Source of the DNA: Parabacteroides goldsteinii DSM 19448 = WAL 12034
GTDB lineage: Bacteria > Bacteroidota > Bacteroidia > Bacteroidales > Tannerellaceae
Direction of reading: 5' to 3'
Assembly: GCF_000969835.1 (NCBI RefSeq)
Contig: NZ_KQ033912.1
Span: 1,640,586 to 1,704,585 of the forward strand
Length of the DNA: 64,000 bases
Shown here: one piece after another, positions 10,725-19,524 of the stretch
How positions within the stretch are numbered: position 1 is the first letter of the stretch
How the letters are laid out: each line of letters begins with the position of its first letter
Made by a program: the position numbers and the translations under genes
The notes under the pieces: generated by a model
What the model saw: the letters and a program-made list of their open reading frames with translations, nothing else
The model's database searches: none
Told to the model about the DNA's origin: nothing

Positions 10725-10931
10725 CTACTTTTATTGAAAACAAACTACAAAAGATGTATCCAAAGACACAACTGTTAAATATTGTACACGAGAGCATCCT
10801 ATAACATCGGTTTGAAAGAATATACGCGCCACAAAAATCCGACTGATAGAATCTTTTTATTCAAGAATAGCTCCATATTGATTCATTTTGTCAAACCCAT
10901 CATTTCAAACAATTGCACATAAGTGTACATG

Positions 10932-11116
10932 TTATCTTTTCTTTGCCTCATACGCTCTGATTCTTTGCTCACAGCATTGTTTCGTAATATCCCGGAGTAA
11001 TTCAACTTTAGACAGAAGCGTTTCAATATCCTCTCCGGCAACAACAAAGCGTGAATTATAGCGAGCCTGATGAAGAAAAAAAGGATGGCTTTATTCAGGT
11101 CATCTAAAGCTCGCTT
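10932..11116 (-). pseudogene. Decayed 3' end of an unidentified gene
   Basis: Leftward reading gives a protein-like stretch ending in a TAA at 10932-10934: ...ARYNSRFVVAGEDIETLL, SKVELLRDITKQCC, EQRIRAYEAKKR. Upstream of a T-run around 11080 the sensible reading (KRALDDLNKAILFF) is in another frame, so one frameshift within the homopolymer would join them into a fragment of about 60 residues. No start codon is in frame. The charged, helical composition looks coding-derived, but I do not recognise the family. It is likely the tail of a gene lost by deletion or recombination. Confidence 0.45.
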
Positions 11117-11238
11117 TCATAACTATTTATCACAAAAACCCACATTAATACTACGAAACAAAACATTCAAAAGAATAAATATTCTATTCTTTTACTTTTT
11201 TTTATAGTCTTCCAGCAAAGAAAATTGCGGGATTTTGT

Positions 11239-11246
11239 TATTTTTG
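11239..11246 (+). promoter_or_regulatory. Candidate -7 box (TATTTTTG) for oadGAB
   Basis: Matches the Bacteroidetes sigma-ABfr -7 consensus TAnnTTTG about 70 bp before oadG. I see no good TTTG -33 element at the expected distance, so this is weak. Confidence 0.35.
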
Positions 11247-11317
11247 CATGCAATTTATAACTTGGCGGAGATTGTTTTGATCGCTTCCCACAACACTTAT
11301 TGTCATAAATATTAGAT

Positions 11318-11593
11318 ATGGAAAACATAGAAACTGGACTTTTGTTAATGGTAGTCGGAATGACCACAGTATTTGCAATTCTTTTGATCGTAATCTATTT
11401 AGGAAAAGGATTAATCACATTGGTAAACAAGTACGCACCGGAAGAAGTCATCGTAAAAAAACAAGTAACAACACAACCTGTTGCGGCCGGACAGTCCGGA
11501 AATATTCCGGGTAAGACTACCGCTGCTATCGTAGCTGCTGTCAGCATGGTAACAGGTGGACAAGGAAAGGTTACCAAAATTGAAAAATTATAA
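11318..11593 (+). CDS. oadG: Oxaloacetate decarboxylase gamma subunit (OadG)
   Basis: Small membrane subunit that holds the Na+-translocating decarboxylase complex together. 91 residues with one N-terminal membrane helix (LLLMVVGMTTVFAILLIVIY) in which the GM(T)TVF motif is typical of OadG, followed by a short cytoplasmic tail. It lies 22 bp ahead of oadA, giving the order G-A-B seen in many Bacteroidetes. The C-terminal tail (VTGGQGKVTKIEKL) is polar and short. Identification rests on the helix motif, size and context. Confidence 0.9.
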   Translation: MENIETGLLLMVVGMTTVFAILLIVIYLGKGLITLVNKYAPEEVIVKKQVTTQPVAAGQSGNIPGKTTAAIVAAVSMVTGGQGKVTKIEKL

Positions 11594-11615
11594 TACTAGC
11601 TATACATAATATATC

Positions 11616-13514
11616 ATGAAAAGAGAAATCAAATTCAGTTTGGTCTTCAGAGACATGTGGCAATCTGCCGGAAAATATGTTCCCAGAGTAGACCAGCTAA
11701 CCAGAGTTGCCCCCGCTATTGTTGAGATGGGCTGTTTTGCCCGCGTTGAAACCAACGGAGGGGGATTCGAGCAAGTTAATTTACTATTCGGAGAAAATCC
11801 AAATAAAGCCGTACGTGAATGGACGAAGCCATTCCATGAAGCAGGTATTCAAACACATATGCTGGACCGTGCACTGAACGGCCTTCGTATGAGTCCGGTT
11901 CCGGCAGATGTCCGCCAGCTATTCTACAAGGTAAAGAAAGCACAGGGCACCGACATCACCCGTACATTCTGCGGCCTGAATGACGTACGCAACATTGCTC
12001 CTTCCATCCAGTATGCCAAAGAAGCCGGGATGATCTCCCAGTGTTCGCTCTGTATCACCCACTCACCTATCCACACGGTCGAATATTATACCAAGATGGC
12101 CCTGGAACTGATCGAACTGGGAGCAGACGAAATCTGTATCAAGGATATGGCAGGTATCGGACGTCCTTATTCATTGGGACAGATCGTTGCCAATATCAAA
12201 GCAAAACACCCTGAAATACCTATCCAGTATCATAGCCATGCTGGTCCCGGATTTAATGTAGCTTCTATCCTGGAAGTGTGCAACGCCGGTTGCGACTATA
12301 TTGATGTAGGTATGGAACCTCTATCATGGGGAACAGGCCATGCCGACCTGCTGACCGTGCAGGCCATGTTGAAAGATGCCGGTTACAAAGTGCCGGAAAT
12401 CAATATGGAAGCCTACATGAAAGTACGCAGCATGATCCAGGAATTTATGGATGATTTCTTAGGATTGTATATCAGTCCGAAAAACCGTCTGATGAACTCA
12501 TTGCTGATCGGCCCGGGACTTCCCGGCGGTATGATGGGCAGCCTGATGTCTGACCTGGAAAAGAATCTGGAATCGATCAACAAAAACAATATCAAGAACA
12601 ACAAGCCGCTGATGTCGCAAGACCAGCTGCTGATCAAGCTGTTCGACGAAGTGGCTTATGTATGGCCACGTGTCGGTTATCCTCCATTGGTAACTCCGTT
12701 CAGCCAGTATGTAAAGAACCTGGCACTGATGAACGTAATGCAGATGGAAAAAGGGAAAGCACGCTGGAGCATGATCGCCGACGACATCTGGGATATGCTT
12801 CTCGGAAAAGCCGGAAGACTGCCTGGTCCGCTGGCTCCTGAAATCATCGAAAAGGCAAAAGCCGAAGGACGCGAATTCTTCGAAGGAAATCCGCAGGACA
12901 ACTACCCGGATGCTCTTGACAAATATCGCAAGATGATGAACGAGAAACAATGGGAAACCGGCGAAGACGACGAAGAGTTGTTCGAATATGCAATGCACCC
13001 GGCTCAGTACGAAGCCTACCGTTCCGGAAAAGCGAAAGTTGAATTCCTCGCTGATGTTGCCCAGAAAAAAGCTGCTTTGCAGGAAAAGGCACAACCGGCA
13101 GCACCGGCCACAGCCGCACCGGCAGCTTTGCCTACAACACCCCAGGTGCTGACTGTAGATGTAGACGGACAGCCTTACCGCGTAACAGTTGCCTTCGGAG
13201 ATACAGCTAATGCCACACCGGCAGCTGCTCCTGCCCAGGCCGCACAACCGGCAGCACCGGCCGCTCCAGCACCTGCCGGAGCCGGAAATGAAATTCTTTC
13301 ACCGCTGGAAGGAAAATTCTTCCTCGTAAAGAACGCTTCCGACACACCGCTTAAAGTTGGAGATATAGTCAAAGAAGGCGATGTGCTTTGTTATGTGGAA
13401 GCAATGAAAACATATAATGCCGTACGTTCGGAATTCAGCGGAAAGATCACTTCCATCAACTACGCTGGTGGCGACACGGTTTCTGAAGACGACGTATTAA
13501 TGACTATACAGTAA
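11616..13514 (+). CDS. oadA: Oxaloacetate decarboxylase alpha subunit with biotin carrier domain (OadA)
   Basis: Transfers the carboxyl group of oxaloacetate to biotin and hands it to the membrane beta subunit. 632 residues. The N-terminal HMGL-like carboxyltransferase barrel begins with the family signature FRDMWQSAGKYVPRVDQL and has ADEICIKDMAGIG and YHSHAGPGFNVASILE (metal-binding His pair region). The middle is the conserved carboxylase domain. Two Ala/Pro-rich flexible linkers (about residues 492-510 and 533-556) lead to a C-terminal biotinyl domain with the attachment Lys in YVEAMKTYN. The reaction lets the cell turn decarboxylation into a Na+ gradient, or run as a pyruvate/oxaloacetate interconversion in fermentation. 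The stop overlaps the start of oadB by one base (TAATG), implying translational coupling. Confidence 0.95.
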   Translation: MKREIKFSLVFRDMWQSAGKYVPRVDQLTRVAPAIVEMGCFARVETNGGGFEQVNLLFGENPNKAVREWTKPFHEAGIQTHMLDRALNGLRMSPVPADVRQLFYKVKKAQGTDITRTFCGLNDVRNIAPSIQYAKEAGMISQCSLCITHSPIHTVEYYTKMALELIELGADEICIKDMAGIGRPYSLGQIVANIKAKHPEIPIQYHSHAGPGFNVASILEVCNAGCDYIDVGMEPLSWGTGHADLLTVQAMLKDAGYKVPEINMEAYMKVRSMIQEFMDDFLGLYISPKNRLMNSLLIGPGLPGGMMGSLMSDLEKNLESINKNNIKNNKPLMSQDQLLIKLFDEVAYVWPRVGYPPLVTPFSQYVKNLALMNVMQMEKGKARWSMIADDIWDMLLGKAGRLPGPLAPEIIEKAKAEGREFFEGNPQDNYPDALDKYRKMMNEKQWETGEDDEELFEYAMHPAQYEAYRSGKAKVEFLADVAQKKAALQEKAQPAAPATAAPAALPTTPQVLTVDVDGQPYRVTVAFGDTANATPAAAPAQAAQPAAPAAPAPAGAGNEILSPLEGKFFLVKNASDTPLKVGDIVKEGDVLCYVEAMKTYNAVRSEFSGKITSINYAGGDTVSEDDVLMTIQ

Positions 13515-14749
13515 TGAACGAGATATTTCAAAATCTGTATGAAATGACTGCGTTCAGCAACATTATTGCTGAACCGCAGTTCCTGATCATGTATGCAATC
13601 GCATTCATATTGCTTTATCTGGGTATCAAGAAGCAATACGAACCCTTGCTGCTTGTGCCTATTGCATTCGGGGTGTTGCTTGCCAACTTCCCCGGAGGTG
13701 ACATGGGAGTGATCCAGGCTGATGAAAATGGATTGGTCAATGTTAACGGAGTAATGAAAAACATCTGGGAAATGCCGTTGCACGACATTGCTCATGAACT
13801 GGGAATCATGAACTTCATCTATTACATGCTGATCAAGACCGGTTTCCTTCCGCCAATCATTTTTATGGGTGTAGGAGCATTGACCGACTTCGGCCCGATG
13901 CTTCGTAATCTTCGCCTGTCGATTTTTGGTGCGGCTGCCCAGCTAGGTATTTTCACCGTTTTACTGGTAGCGATCCTGATGGGATTCACTCCGCAGGAAG
14001 CCGGTTCTCTCGGTATCATCGGGGGGGCAGATGGACCTACAGCGATCTTTACAACCATTAAACTCGCACCTCACTTATTAGGTCCGATTGCCATTGCTGC
14101 TTATTCATATATGGCACTGGTCCCTGTAATCATTCCACTGGTAGTCAAAGCTCTTTGCTCCCCAAAAGAACTTCGTATCAATATGAAGGAACAGGAAAAG
14201 AAATATCCTTCAACAGTAGAGATTAAGAATATGCGGGTTTTAAAAATTATATTCCCAATTATTGTTACTACTGTTGTTGCCTTGTTTGTTCCCAGTTCAG
14301 TGCCTTTGATAGGTATGTTGATGTTCGGTAACCTGGTAAAAGAAATCGGAACCAATACATTCCGTCTATTTGATGCTGCATCCAACAGTATCATGAATGC
14401 AGCGACCATCTTCCTGGGACTATCGGTAGGTGCAACCATGACGGCAGAAGCCTTCCTGAACTTTACAACGATCGGTATTGTGATCGGCGGATTCCTGGCT
14501 TTTGCCCTGTCTATCGCCGGCGGTATCTTCTTCGTAAAACTGTTCAACCTATTCACCAAGAAGAAAATCAATCCGCTTATCGGTGCAACCGGATTAAGTG
14601 CCGTCCCGATGGCTTCACGTGTTGCCAATGATATCGCATTGCAATACGATCCCAAAAACCATGTATTGCAGTATTGCATGGCCAGCAACATTTCCGGCGT
14701 AATCGGTTCGGCTGTTGCAGCCGGCGTATTGATCTCATTTCTGGGATAA
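13514..14749 (+). CDS. oadB: Oxaloacetate decarboxylase beta subunit, Na+ pump (OadB)
   Basis: Integral membrane subunit that decarboxylates carboxybiotin and exports Na+. 411 residues with about nine to eleven hydrophobic segments. The Na+-site region LGIIGGADGPTAIF is conserved, and the Asp in GGADGPT is the residue known to be essential in this family. Also seen: MGVGALTDFGPML near the N-terminal third and SAVPMASRVANDIALQYDP near the C terminus, both family hallmarks. It starts one base inside the oadA stop and is followed by a strong terminator, so oadGAB is a closed three-gene operon. Confidence 0.96.
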   Translation: MNEIFQNLYEMTAFSNIIAEPQFLIMYAIAFILLYLGIKKQYEPLLLVPIAFGVLLANFPGGDMGVIQADENGLVNVNGVMKNIWEMPLHDIAHELGIMNFIYYMLIKTGFLPPIIFMGVGALTDFGPMLRNLRLSIFGAAAQLGIFTVLLVAILMGFTPQEAGSLGIIGGADGPTAIFTTIKLAPHLLGPIAIAAYSYMALVPVIIPLVVKALCSPKELRINMKEQEKKYPSTVEIKNMRVLKIIFPIIVTTVVALFVPSSVPLIGMLMFGNLVKEIGTNTFRLFDAASNSIMNAATIFLGLSVGATMTAEAFLNFTTIGIVIGGFLAFALSIAGGIFFVKLFNLFTKKKINPLIGATGLSAVPMASRVANDIALQYDPKNHVLQYCMASNISGVIGSAVAAGVLISFLG

Positions 14750-14774
14750 AAAAACTGCAACTATTTATAAAAAG

Positions 14775-14815
14775 TCCCTGTAATCTGCTCAATGCAAGTT
14801 GCAGGGATTTTTGTT
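14775..14815 (+). terminator. Intrinsic terminator of oadGAB
   Basis: Stem TCCCTGTAA / TTGCAGGGA (one G-U pair) followed by TTTTTGTTT, 25 bp after the oadB stop. Confidence 0.85.
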
Positions 14816-14982
14816 TAATACATTTTTTGGAGAACAAAGCAGTTAATTCCGGACTTTTTACACGAATATTAACCTTTTCTAATAAATAAATTGCCCGCAA
14901 ATGCTGTAATCCAAAAATAAATACTTTAATTTGTGACTTGATATAGGAATGCTTTTTATCCTTTTCTTAAATGTGATTGAAT

Positions 14983-16833
14983 ATGAAGGACACTCATGAA
15001 ACTAATCTGCCTGCTGAAGAAACCGGCAAATTAGAAGAAACTAAAGCACCGGAAGTAACTCCGGAGAACACTGCGGCTGAAGTTGAAACAACTGAAACCC
15101 CGGATGAAGCGACAGCGAACGCTATCAGTAAATTATCAAAAGAAGAGATTCTTGAAAAATTAGCTGAATTGGTAAATGCTGCTGCCGAAACGGCACGCAA
15201 CGAAGTGGAATCGTTGAAACAGGCATTTTATAAAATCCACAGAGCCGAAGTTGAAGAATCGAAGAAAACATTCCTCGAAGGTGGTGGAGAAGAAAAGGAT
15301 TTCGTCGCTCCTGAAGATGAAGGCGAAAACAAACTGAAAGAATTGCTGGCCGTTTTTAAAGAAAAAAGAGCTGCAATCCTGGCAGAAGAAGAACGCATAA
15401 AGGCTGCGAACTATGCACTGAAACTTCAACTGATCGACCAGTTAAAAGTGCTTACCGAAAGTCAGGACGACTTCAATAAGCTATACAACGACTTTAAAGA
15501 CATCCAACAGAGATGGAAAGAAATTAAAGCCGTACCACAGGAACATGCAAACGAACTGTGGAAAAACTATCAGACTTACAGCGAAAGATTCTATGATATA
15601 ATCAAGATCAATAACCAGTTCCGCGATTACGACTTCAAGAAAAATCTGGAATTGAAAACTGCTCTATGTGAAACAGTTGAAAAGCTGCAAACCGAACCGG
15701 ATGTCGTGTCCGCATTCCACCAGCTTCAAAAACTACATCAGCAATGGCGTGAGATCGGTCCGGTTGCCAAAGAACTGCGTGAAGAGTTATGGGCTCGTTT
15801 CAAAGCGGCTTCTACCGTGATCAACAAACGTCATCAGGAGCATTTCGAATCGCTGAAATCGAAAGAACAGGAAAATCTGGTCGCAAAAACAGCTATCTGC
15901 GAAGAAATAGAAGGTATCGACTTCGATGCATTGAAGACATTCAAAGACTGGGAAGAAAAGAATAAAGAGGTGATCGCTTTACAGGATAAATGGAAAACAA
16001 TCGGTTTCGCACCGAAAAAATCCAATGTAAAGATTTTCGAACGCTTCCGCGCTGCCTGTGATGTATATTTCAACAAGAAAAGCGCTTTCTACAAGAATAT
16101 CAAGGAAGAGATGGAAAAGAATCTCGAACTGAAAAAAGCCTTGTGTGAGAAAGCGGAAGCACTGAAAGACAGCGTAGAATGGAAGAGTACGACTGAAAAG
16201 ATGATTGCTCTCCAGAAAGAATGGAAAACGATCGGTTCGGTTGCCCGCAAGCACTCGGATGTTGTATGGAAACGTTTCATTTCTGCCTGTGATTATTTCT
16301 TCGAACAGAAAAATAAAAATGTTTCCTCCCAGAAGAGCGTAGAACAGACAAATCTGGCTGCTAAAAAAGCATTGATCGAAAAGATCAATAAGCTGGACGA
16401 AACATTGAGTGCAGATGAAGCATTGGCTGAACTGAAAGATATGATGGCTGAATGGAATGCAATCGGTCATGTACCTTTCAAGGAAAAAGATAAAATCTAT
16501 AAAGAATATCACGAAGCGGTAGACAGCCAGTTCGACCGTTTGAAAGTAGACCAGACAGATCGTAAGATGCAGTCATTCCGCAGTAACCTGAACGATATGG
16601 CAGGCGAACATGGAAAAGGCAAACTGTATGGCGAACGCGAAAAGCTGATGAGAATGTATGACCGCATGAAAAATGAATTGCAGACATACGAAAATAATAT
16701 CGGCTTCCTCAGCATCTCTTCGAAAGGTGGTGGCGGTCTCGTGAAAGAAATGGAGCGCAAGATCGAAAAGCTAAAAGATGAGATGGCGCTCATAATTAAA
16801 AAGATCGATGCAATAGATGAAAATCTTGAATAA
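14983..16833 (+). CDS. DUF349 repeat protein
   Basis: 616 residues, strongly acidic N terminus (about 60 residues rich in Glu, Thr and Ala), then long charged helices containing at least five DUF349 repeats. These are recognisable by recurring W-K-x-I-G/A motifs: QQRWKEIKAVPQEH, HQQWREIGPVAKEL, QDKWKTIGFAPKKS, QKEWKTIGSVARKH and MAEWNAIGHVPFKE. The C terminus is a coiled coil (MERKIEKLKDEMALIIKK). There is no signal peptide or membrane segment, so it is cytoplasmic. Function is not established; proteins of this type are common single-copy genes in Bacteroidetes. An open frame reaches back to a TTG at 14977, but ATG at 14983 is the better start. It is followed by its own terminator and is probably monocistronic. 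Confidence 0.9.
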   Translation: MKDTHETNLPAEETGKLEETKAPEVTPENTAAEVETTETPDEATANAISKLSKEEILEKLAELVNAAAETARNEVESLKQAFYKIHRAEVEESKKTFLEGGGEEKDFVAPEDEGENKLKELLAVFKEKRAAILAEEERIKAANYALKLQLIDQLKVLTESQDDFNKLYNDFKDIQQRWKEIKAVPQEHANELWKNYQTYSERFYDIIKINNQFRDYDFKKNLELKTALCETVEKLQTEPDVVSAFHQLQKLHQQWREIGPVAKELREELWARFKAASTVINKRHQEHFESLKSKEQENLVAKTAICEEIEGIDFDALKTFKDWEEKNKEVIALQDKWKTIGFAPKKSNVKIFERFRAACDVYFNKKSAFYKNIKEEMEKNLELKKALCEKAEALKDSVEWKSTTEKMIALQKEWKTIGSVARKHSDVVWKRFISACDYFFEQKNKNVSSQKSVEQTNLAAKKALIEKINKLDETLSADEALAELKDMMAEWNAIGHVPFKEKDKIYKEYHEAVDSQFDRLKVDQTDRKMQSFRSNLNDMAGEHGKGKLYGEREKLMRMYDRMKNELQTYENNIGFLSISSKGGGGLVKEMERKIEKLKDEMALIIKKIDAIDENLE

Positions 16834-16840
16834 ATAAAAC

Positions 16841-16867
16841 GAAGCCGTCTCGCTAACAGACGGCTTC
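16841..16867 (+). terminator. Hairpin terminator after the DUF349 gene
   Basis: Perfect 10-bp stem GAAGCCGTCT / AGACGGCTTC with a 7-base loop, 8 bases after the stop codon. The following T content is modest (GCTGTTTATA). Confidence 0.75.
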
Positions 16868-16894
16868 GCTGTTTATATACATCTACTATTTTAT

Positions 16895-18103
16895 ATGATA
16901 TCCCAGATACATTTATTTAATCCCGGACATGAAACTGCCGTACTGCTGGGCACGGAGAACTATACACCTCCGACAAACGTACAAAGAATGATACAGGAGT
17001 TATCATATCTTCCGGTGTGGTACGCCGACAGCAACGATTATGTATTTACGGAAGAGATTGCTTCGCCCCGTTTCTTTTCTTTACAACCCAAAGAGCTCAG
17101 GCCATTCGCCACACTCGTCTCCGGAAAAGAGTTGAAGAATCTCGCTCCTTCCCTTCCGGAACTGGCAGCGTCTCCCTGGGGAATATCTCCGCACAGCCTG
17201 CACTTCTTTGAGAAACTGAAACAAGAATTACAATTAAACCTGTCCGTACCGACCTGGAAAGAAGAATATTTCCAGCTGACCGGCAGGCAGACAGCGGCAG
17301 AATGCCTTGAACGAATCCGCCAGCTGTTACCCGACCTTCCCATACCGGCTACTCCAAAATTCTGCAAAAAGATCAGGGAAATAGAAAAATACCTGATCCT
17401 GCAAAATGCCCCTTTTGTTGTAAAGACTCCTTATTCTTCATCCGGACGCGGTTTGCACTGGATACCGGAGCGTAAACTCACCCCTAAAGACCGTACCTGG
17501 ATAGAAGGGGCTATCAATAAACAGGGCACTGTCAGTATTGAATGCGGACTAGACAAGGTCCATGATTTGGCGATGGAGTTTTATTCCGATGGGGAAGGCC
17601 ATGTCACCTATGAAGGACTCTCCGTCTTCAGTACGGAAAAAAAAGGTTCCTACTCCGGAAATGTATTGGGAAGTCAGGAATACCTGGCTATACCGATCAA
17701 ACGTTGGATAGGAGAAGATGTTTACCAGCGGACCCAGGATGCGGTTGCAGAAGCCCTGAAAGGCATTTATGGAAATATATACCGTGGATATCTGGGAGTG
17801 GATATGATCGTCTACAAAACAAAAGACGGTTCGTATGCCCTCCATCCCTGTATCGAGATCAATATGCGCTATACGATGGGAATGGTTGCCCTCCGCCTCA
17901 GTCAAAGATATCTGGCTCCGCATACCATTGGTGATTTCCACATCACTTATGACAGTAAAGTCGGGGAAGCCTACGAACGTCATCGTTTCATGAAAGGAGC
18001 TTACCCGCTCACCATAGAAAATGGCAAAATCAGGGAAGGATACTTGTCTTTATGCCCAGTGACAAAAGAGACAAAGTACAGAGCTTATATTTTAGTTGTG
18101 TAG
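16895..18103 (+). CDS. Conserved unknown protein with ATP-grasp-like features
   Basis: 402 residues, no signal peptide, soluble. The N-terminal stretch (IHLFNPGHETAVL) is a nucleotide-fold-like beta-loop. The middle has VVKTPYSSSGRGL, which resembles the Lys and glycine-rich loop of ATP-grasp enzymes, and the C-terminal part has YRGYLGVDMIVYK and HPCIEINMRYTMGMVAL, which resembles the acidic metal-binding region (E-x-N) of that fold. I infer a ligase-like ATP-binding enzyme; the substrate is unknown. No biosynthetic partner is adjacent: it sits alone between two hairpins, and its stop codon lies within a hairpin shared with the convergent cupin gene. Confidence 0.7.
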   Translation: MISQIHLFNPGHETAVLLGTENYTPPTNVQRMIQELSYLPVWYADSNDYVFTEEIASPRFFSLQPKELRPFATLVSGKELKNLAPSLPELAASPWGISPHSLHFFEKLKQELQLNLSVPTWKEEYFQLTGRQTAAECLERIRQLLPDLPIPATPKFCKKIREIEKYLILQNAPFVVKTPYSSSGRGLHWIPERKLTPKDRTWIEGAINKQGTVSIECGLDKVHDLAMEFYSDGEGHVTYEGLSVFSTEKKGSYSGNVLGSQEYLAIPIKRWIGEDVYQRTQDAVAEALKGIYGNIYRGYLGVDMIVYKTKDGSYALHPCIEINMRYTMGMVALRLSQRYLAPHTIGDFHITYDSKVGEAYERHRFMKGAYPLTIENGKIREGYLSLCPVTKETKYRAYILVV

Positions 18104-18125
18104 ATAGTTTTCTCTATCTACACAA
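18096..18125. terminator. Shared hairpin spanning two convergent stop codons
   Basis: Perfect 12-bp arms TTGTGTAGATAG / CTATCTACACAA with a 6-base loop. The left arm contains the TAG of the rightward gene ending at 18103 and the right arm contains the TAG of the leftward gene ending at 18114. There is no long T-run on either side, so it may act bidirectionally or protect 3' ends. Confidence 0.65.
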
Positions 18126-18602
18126 TTGTTCAATAATCTCTTTTTCCTGAGGATACCTAACGACCAGTTCTTCTTTCCGGGCCAGTTCGAAATCTTTATA
18201 TTCGAATCCGGGAGCGACGGCACAACTTACTAACGTAAACCCTTTCGGTTCTTTCAGGCGGGCAGCAAACCAGGTATCAGGTTCAACAGTGATCTGCAAC
18301 TGTCCTCCCTCCTGATCCGAAAGTTCACGACAAACAAGTTGTCCTTTTTCGAAAGAATAAATATGTAAAGGTTCGCCTTTATGGAAAAACCAGCTTTCCG
18401 GAGATTGAATACGGTGAAAAGCCGAAAAGTCCGCCTCTTCCAACAGATAATAGATCGTTGTCAATACTCTGCGGTCGGATGGATATCCGGGAATAGGTTT
18501 CCACTTGTCCGGACGATATACTTCCTTAAAATAACCACCCTCCGGATGCGGAGACATATTTAGTTTTTCAATCCAATAAGAAGAATCCTTGCTACGATCC
18601 AT
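18114..18602 (-). CDS. Cupin_5 (DUF985) family protein
   Basis: 162 residues. The N terminus LNMSPHPEGGYFKEVYR is the family signature, followed by TTIYYLLEEADFSAFHRIQS, SWFFHKGEPLHIYSF and VSCAVAPGFEYKDFELA, which match the conserved cupin core of the DUF985 group. No signal peptide. Cupins of this group are small beta-barrels that may act on sugars or nucleotide sugars; the substrate is not known. It is 15 bp downstream of the membrane-barrel gene and could be co-transcribed with it. Confidence 0.85.
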   Translation of the reverse strand: MDRSKDSSYWIEKLNMSPHPEGGYFKEVYRPDKWKPIPGYPSDRRVLTTIYYLLEEADFSAFHRIQSPESWFFHKGEPLHIYSFEKGQLVCRELSDQEGGQLQITVEPDTWFAARLKEPKGFTLVSCAVAPGFEYKDFELARKEELVVRYPQEKEIIEQLCR

Positions 18603-18617
18603 AAGCTATATATCTTA

Positions 18618-19316
18618 TTATTTATGACGACGAACACTACGAATAGTACCCGTCTTTTCTGTTCTTAATTTATACCCCAAAGATAATCCAAATGTAAATG
18701 TACGGTCACGTATTCCATCCGATAAACAGGTAAAACTAGGTAAATAAGCGATATTAAATCCTAATTGCATATTCCTGAAGTCTTTCCGGATGCCACCCAC
18801 ACATTTCAAACCGAACAGGACAGGATGAATGCCATCCAGCTTTTCTTTTGTCGACTTATAATCTGAAACTGTATCATCAAAATCCGAATAGGTTGTTACT
18901 ACCGATTTCAAATTAAAATCGAGTCTGGGCCCCACTCCGATAAAAAAAGTATAACCGTCACGACTTGTTTTCTTAATGTCGAAAGTTGTACTCAATGTAA
19001 GATAATGTAACTTATCTTTTTCTGTAATCCTCCCACTCCATTCAGACCCAGTTATCGAATTATAAGGTATTTTCACCTGACCGCCTCTTCGGATATAACC
19101 GATATTTGTGGATAAATTATACCAGCCTTTATCCAAATACTGATACCCTAACGACATCTGATAGGGATAAACCTTATTCGTACTGGCTTTTTTTGCTCGC
19201 ATAGATGTTATGCTAAAACCGTTTTCCAACGTTATCACTTGTGCATTTCCCTTTACGGCAATACATAACAACATACACACCAACCATACACAACTCTTAT
19301 TTTTCATAATCTTCAT
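18618..19316 (-). CDS. Outer membrane beta-barrel protein, unknown function
   Basis: 232 residues with a signal peptide (cleavage near VKGNAQ) and alternating amphipathic strands with aromatic ends (YQMSLGYQYLDKGWYNLST, FTFGLSLGYKLR). The pattern fits a small 8- to 10-strand outer-membrane barrel. After the last strand, unusually, there is a basic tail (RTEKTGTIRSVRRHK) instead of a terminal aromatic residue, which is odd for a BAM substrate. Starts at the first or fourth codon (both Met). No named family recognised. Confidence 0.75.
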   Translation of the reverse strand: MKIMKNKSCVWLVCMLLCIAVKGNAQVITLENGFSITSMRAKKASTNKVYPYQMSLGYQYLDKGWYNLSTNIGYIRRGGQVKIPYNSITGSEWSGRITEKDKLHYLTLSTTFDIKKTSRDGYTFFIGVGPRLDFNLKSVVTTYSDFDDTVSDYKSTKEKLDGIHPVLFGLKCVGGIRKDFRNMQLGFNIAYLPSFTCLSDGIRDRTFTFGLSLGYKLRTEKTGTIRSVRRHK

Positions 19317-19385
19317 TTAATTCGTTATGAGAATTAAACGAGAGTCGGAACAATTTCGTATGTTACCCCTCTATATTTAGGACGA

Positions 19386-19499
19386 CTATAGGGGATTTTT
19401 TATTATACAGGCAAAAACAGGGTCTCTACAATTACGCGCAACTGGTATTTCATGGCCTGCCACATTCAGGACATTCACGTCATCACTTTTCCCACTCAT
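19386..19499 (-). CDS. Possible small protein of 37 residues
   Basis: Starts ATG at 19499, 17 bases after a -7-like box, and reads MSGKSDDVNVLNVAGHEIPV then ARNCRDPVFACIIKNPL to TAG. It contains two Cys, no signal peptide and no hydrophobic helix. The stop codon falls within an inverted repeat (CCCCTATA / TATAGAGGGG). The fit of promoter box, start and stop is suggestive, but there is no homology evidence; it could be a chance frame or remnant. Confidence 0.3.
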   Translation of the reverse strand: MSGKSDDVNVLNVAGHEIPVARNCRDPVFACIIKNPL

Positions 19500-19516
19500 A
19501 TCTTTTGTTTTTACAC

Positions 19517-19524
19517 CAAAAGTA
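19517..19524 (-). promoter_or_regulatory. Candidate leftward -7 box (TACTTTTG)
   Basis: CAAAAGTA on the plus strand reads TACTTTTG leftward, matching TAnnTTTG. It could drive the small ORF and/or the barrel gene at 19316. No clear TTTG -33 partner. Confidence 0.4.

Larger units (their letters stand above)
10184..11317. other. 1.1-kb intergenic region between HTCS and oadG
   Basis: AT-rich, with no intact gene I would defend. It holds a palindromic repeat (10706-10724), a CCTCC...GGAGG inverted pair (10611-10638), and a decayed leftward coding fragment (10932-11116). The short rightward open frame at 10417-10656 has no family resemblance and no coding-like composition, so it is not called. 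The HTCS promoter should be near the left end and the oad promoter near the right end. Confidence 0.6.

Noticed and set aside
12498..13247. Long leftward open frame of 249 codons opposite oadA
   Set aside because: It mirrors the Ala/Pro-rich linkers and coding sequence of a firmly identified gene, and its protein is Cys/Arg-rich with no family likeness.
14977..14982. TTG start for the DUF349 gene
   Set aside because: ATG at 14983 is two codons later and a better start.
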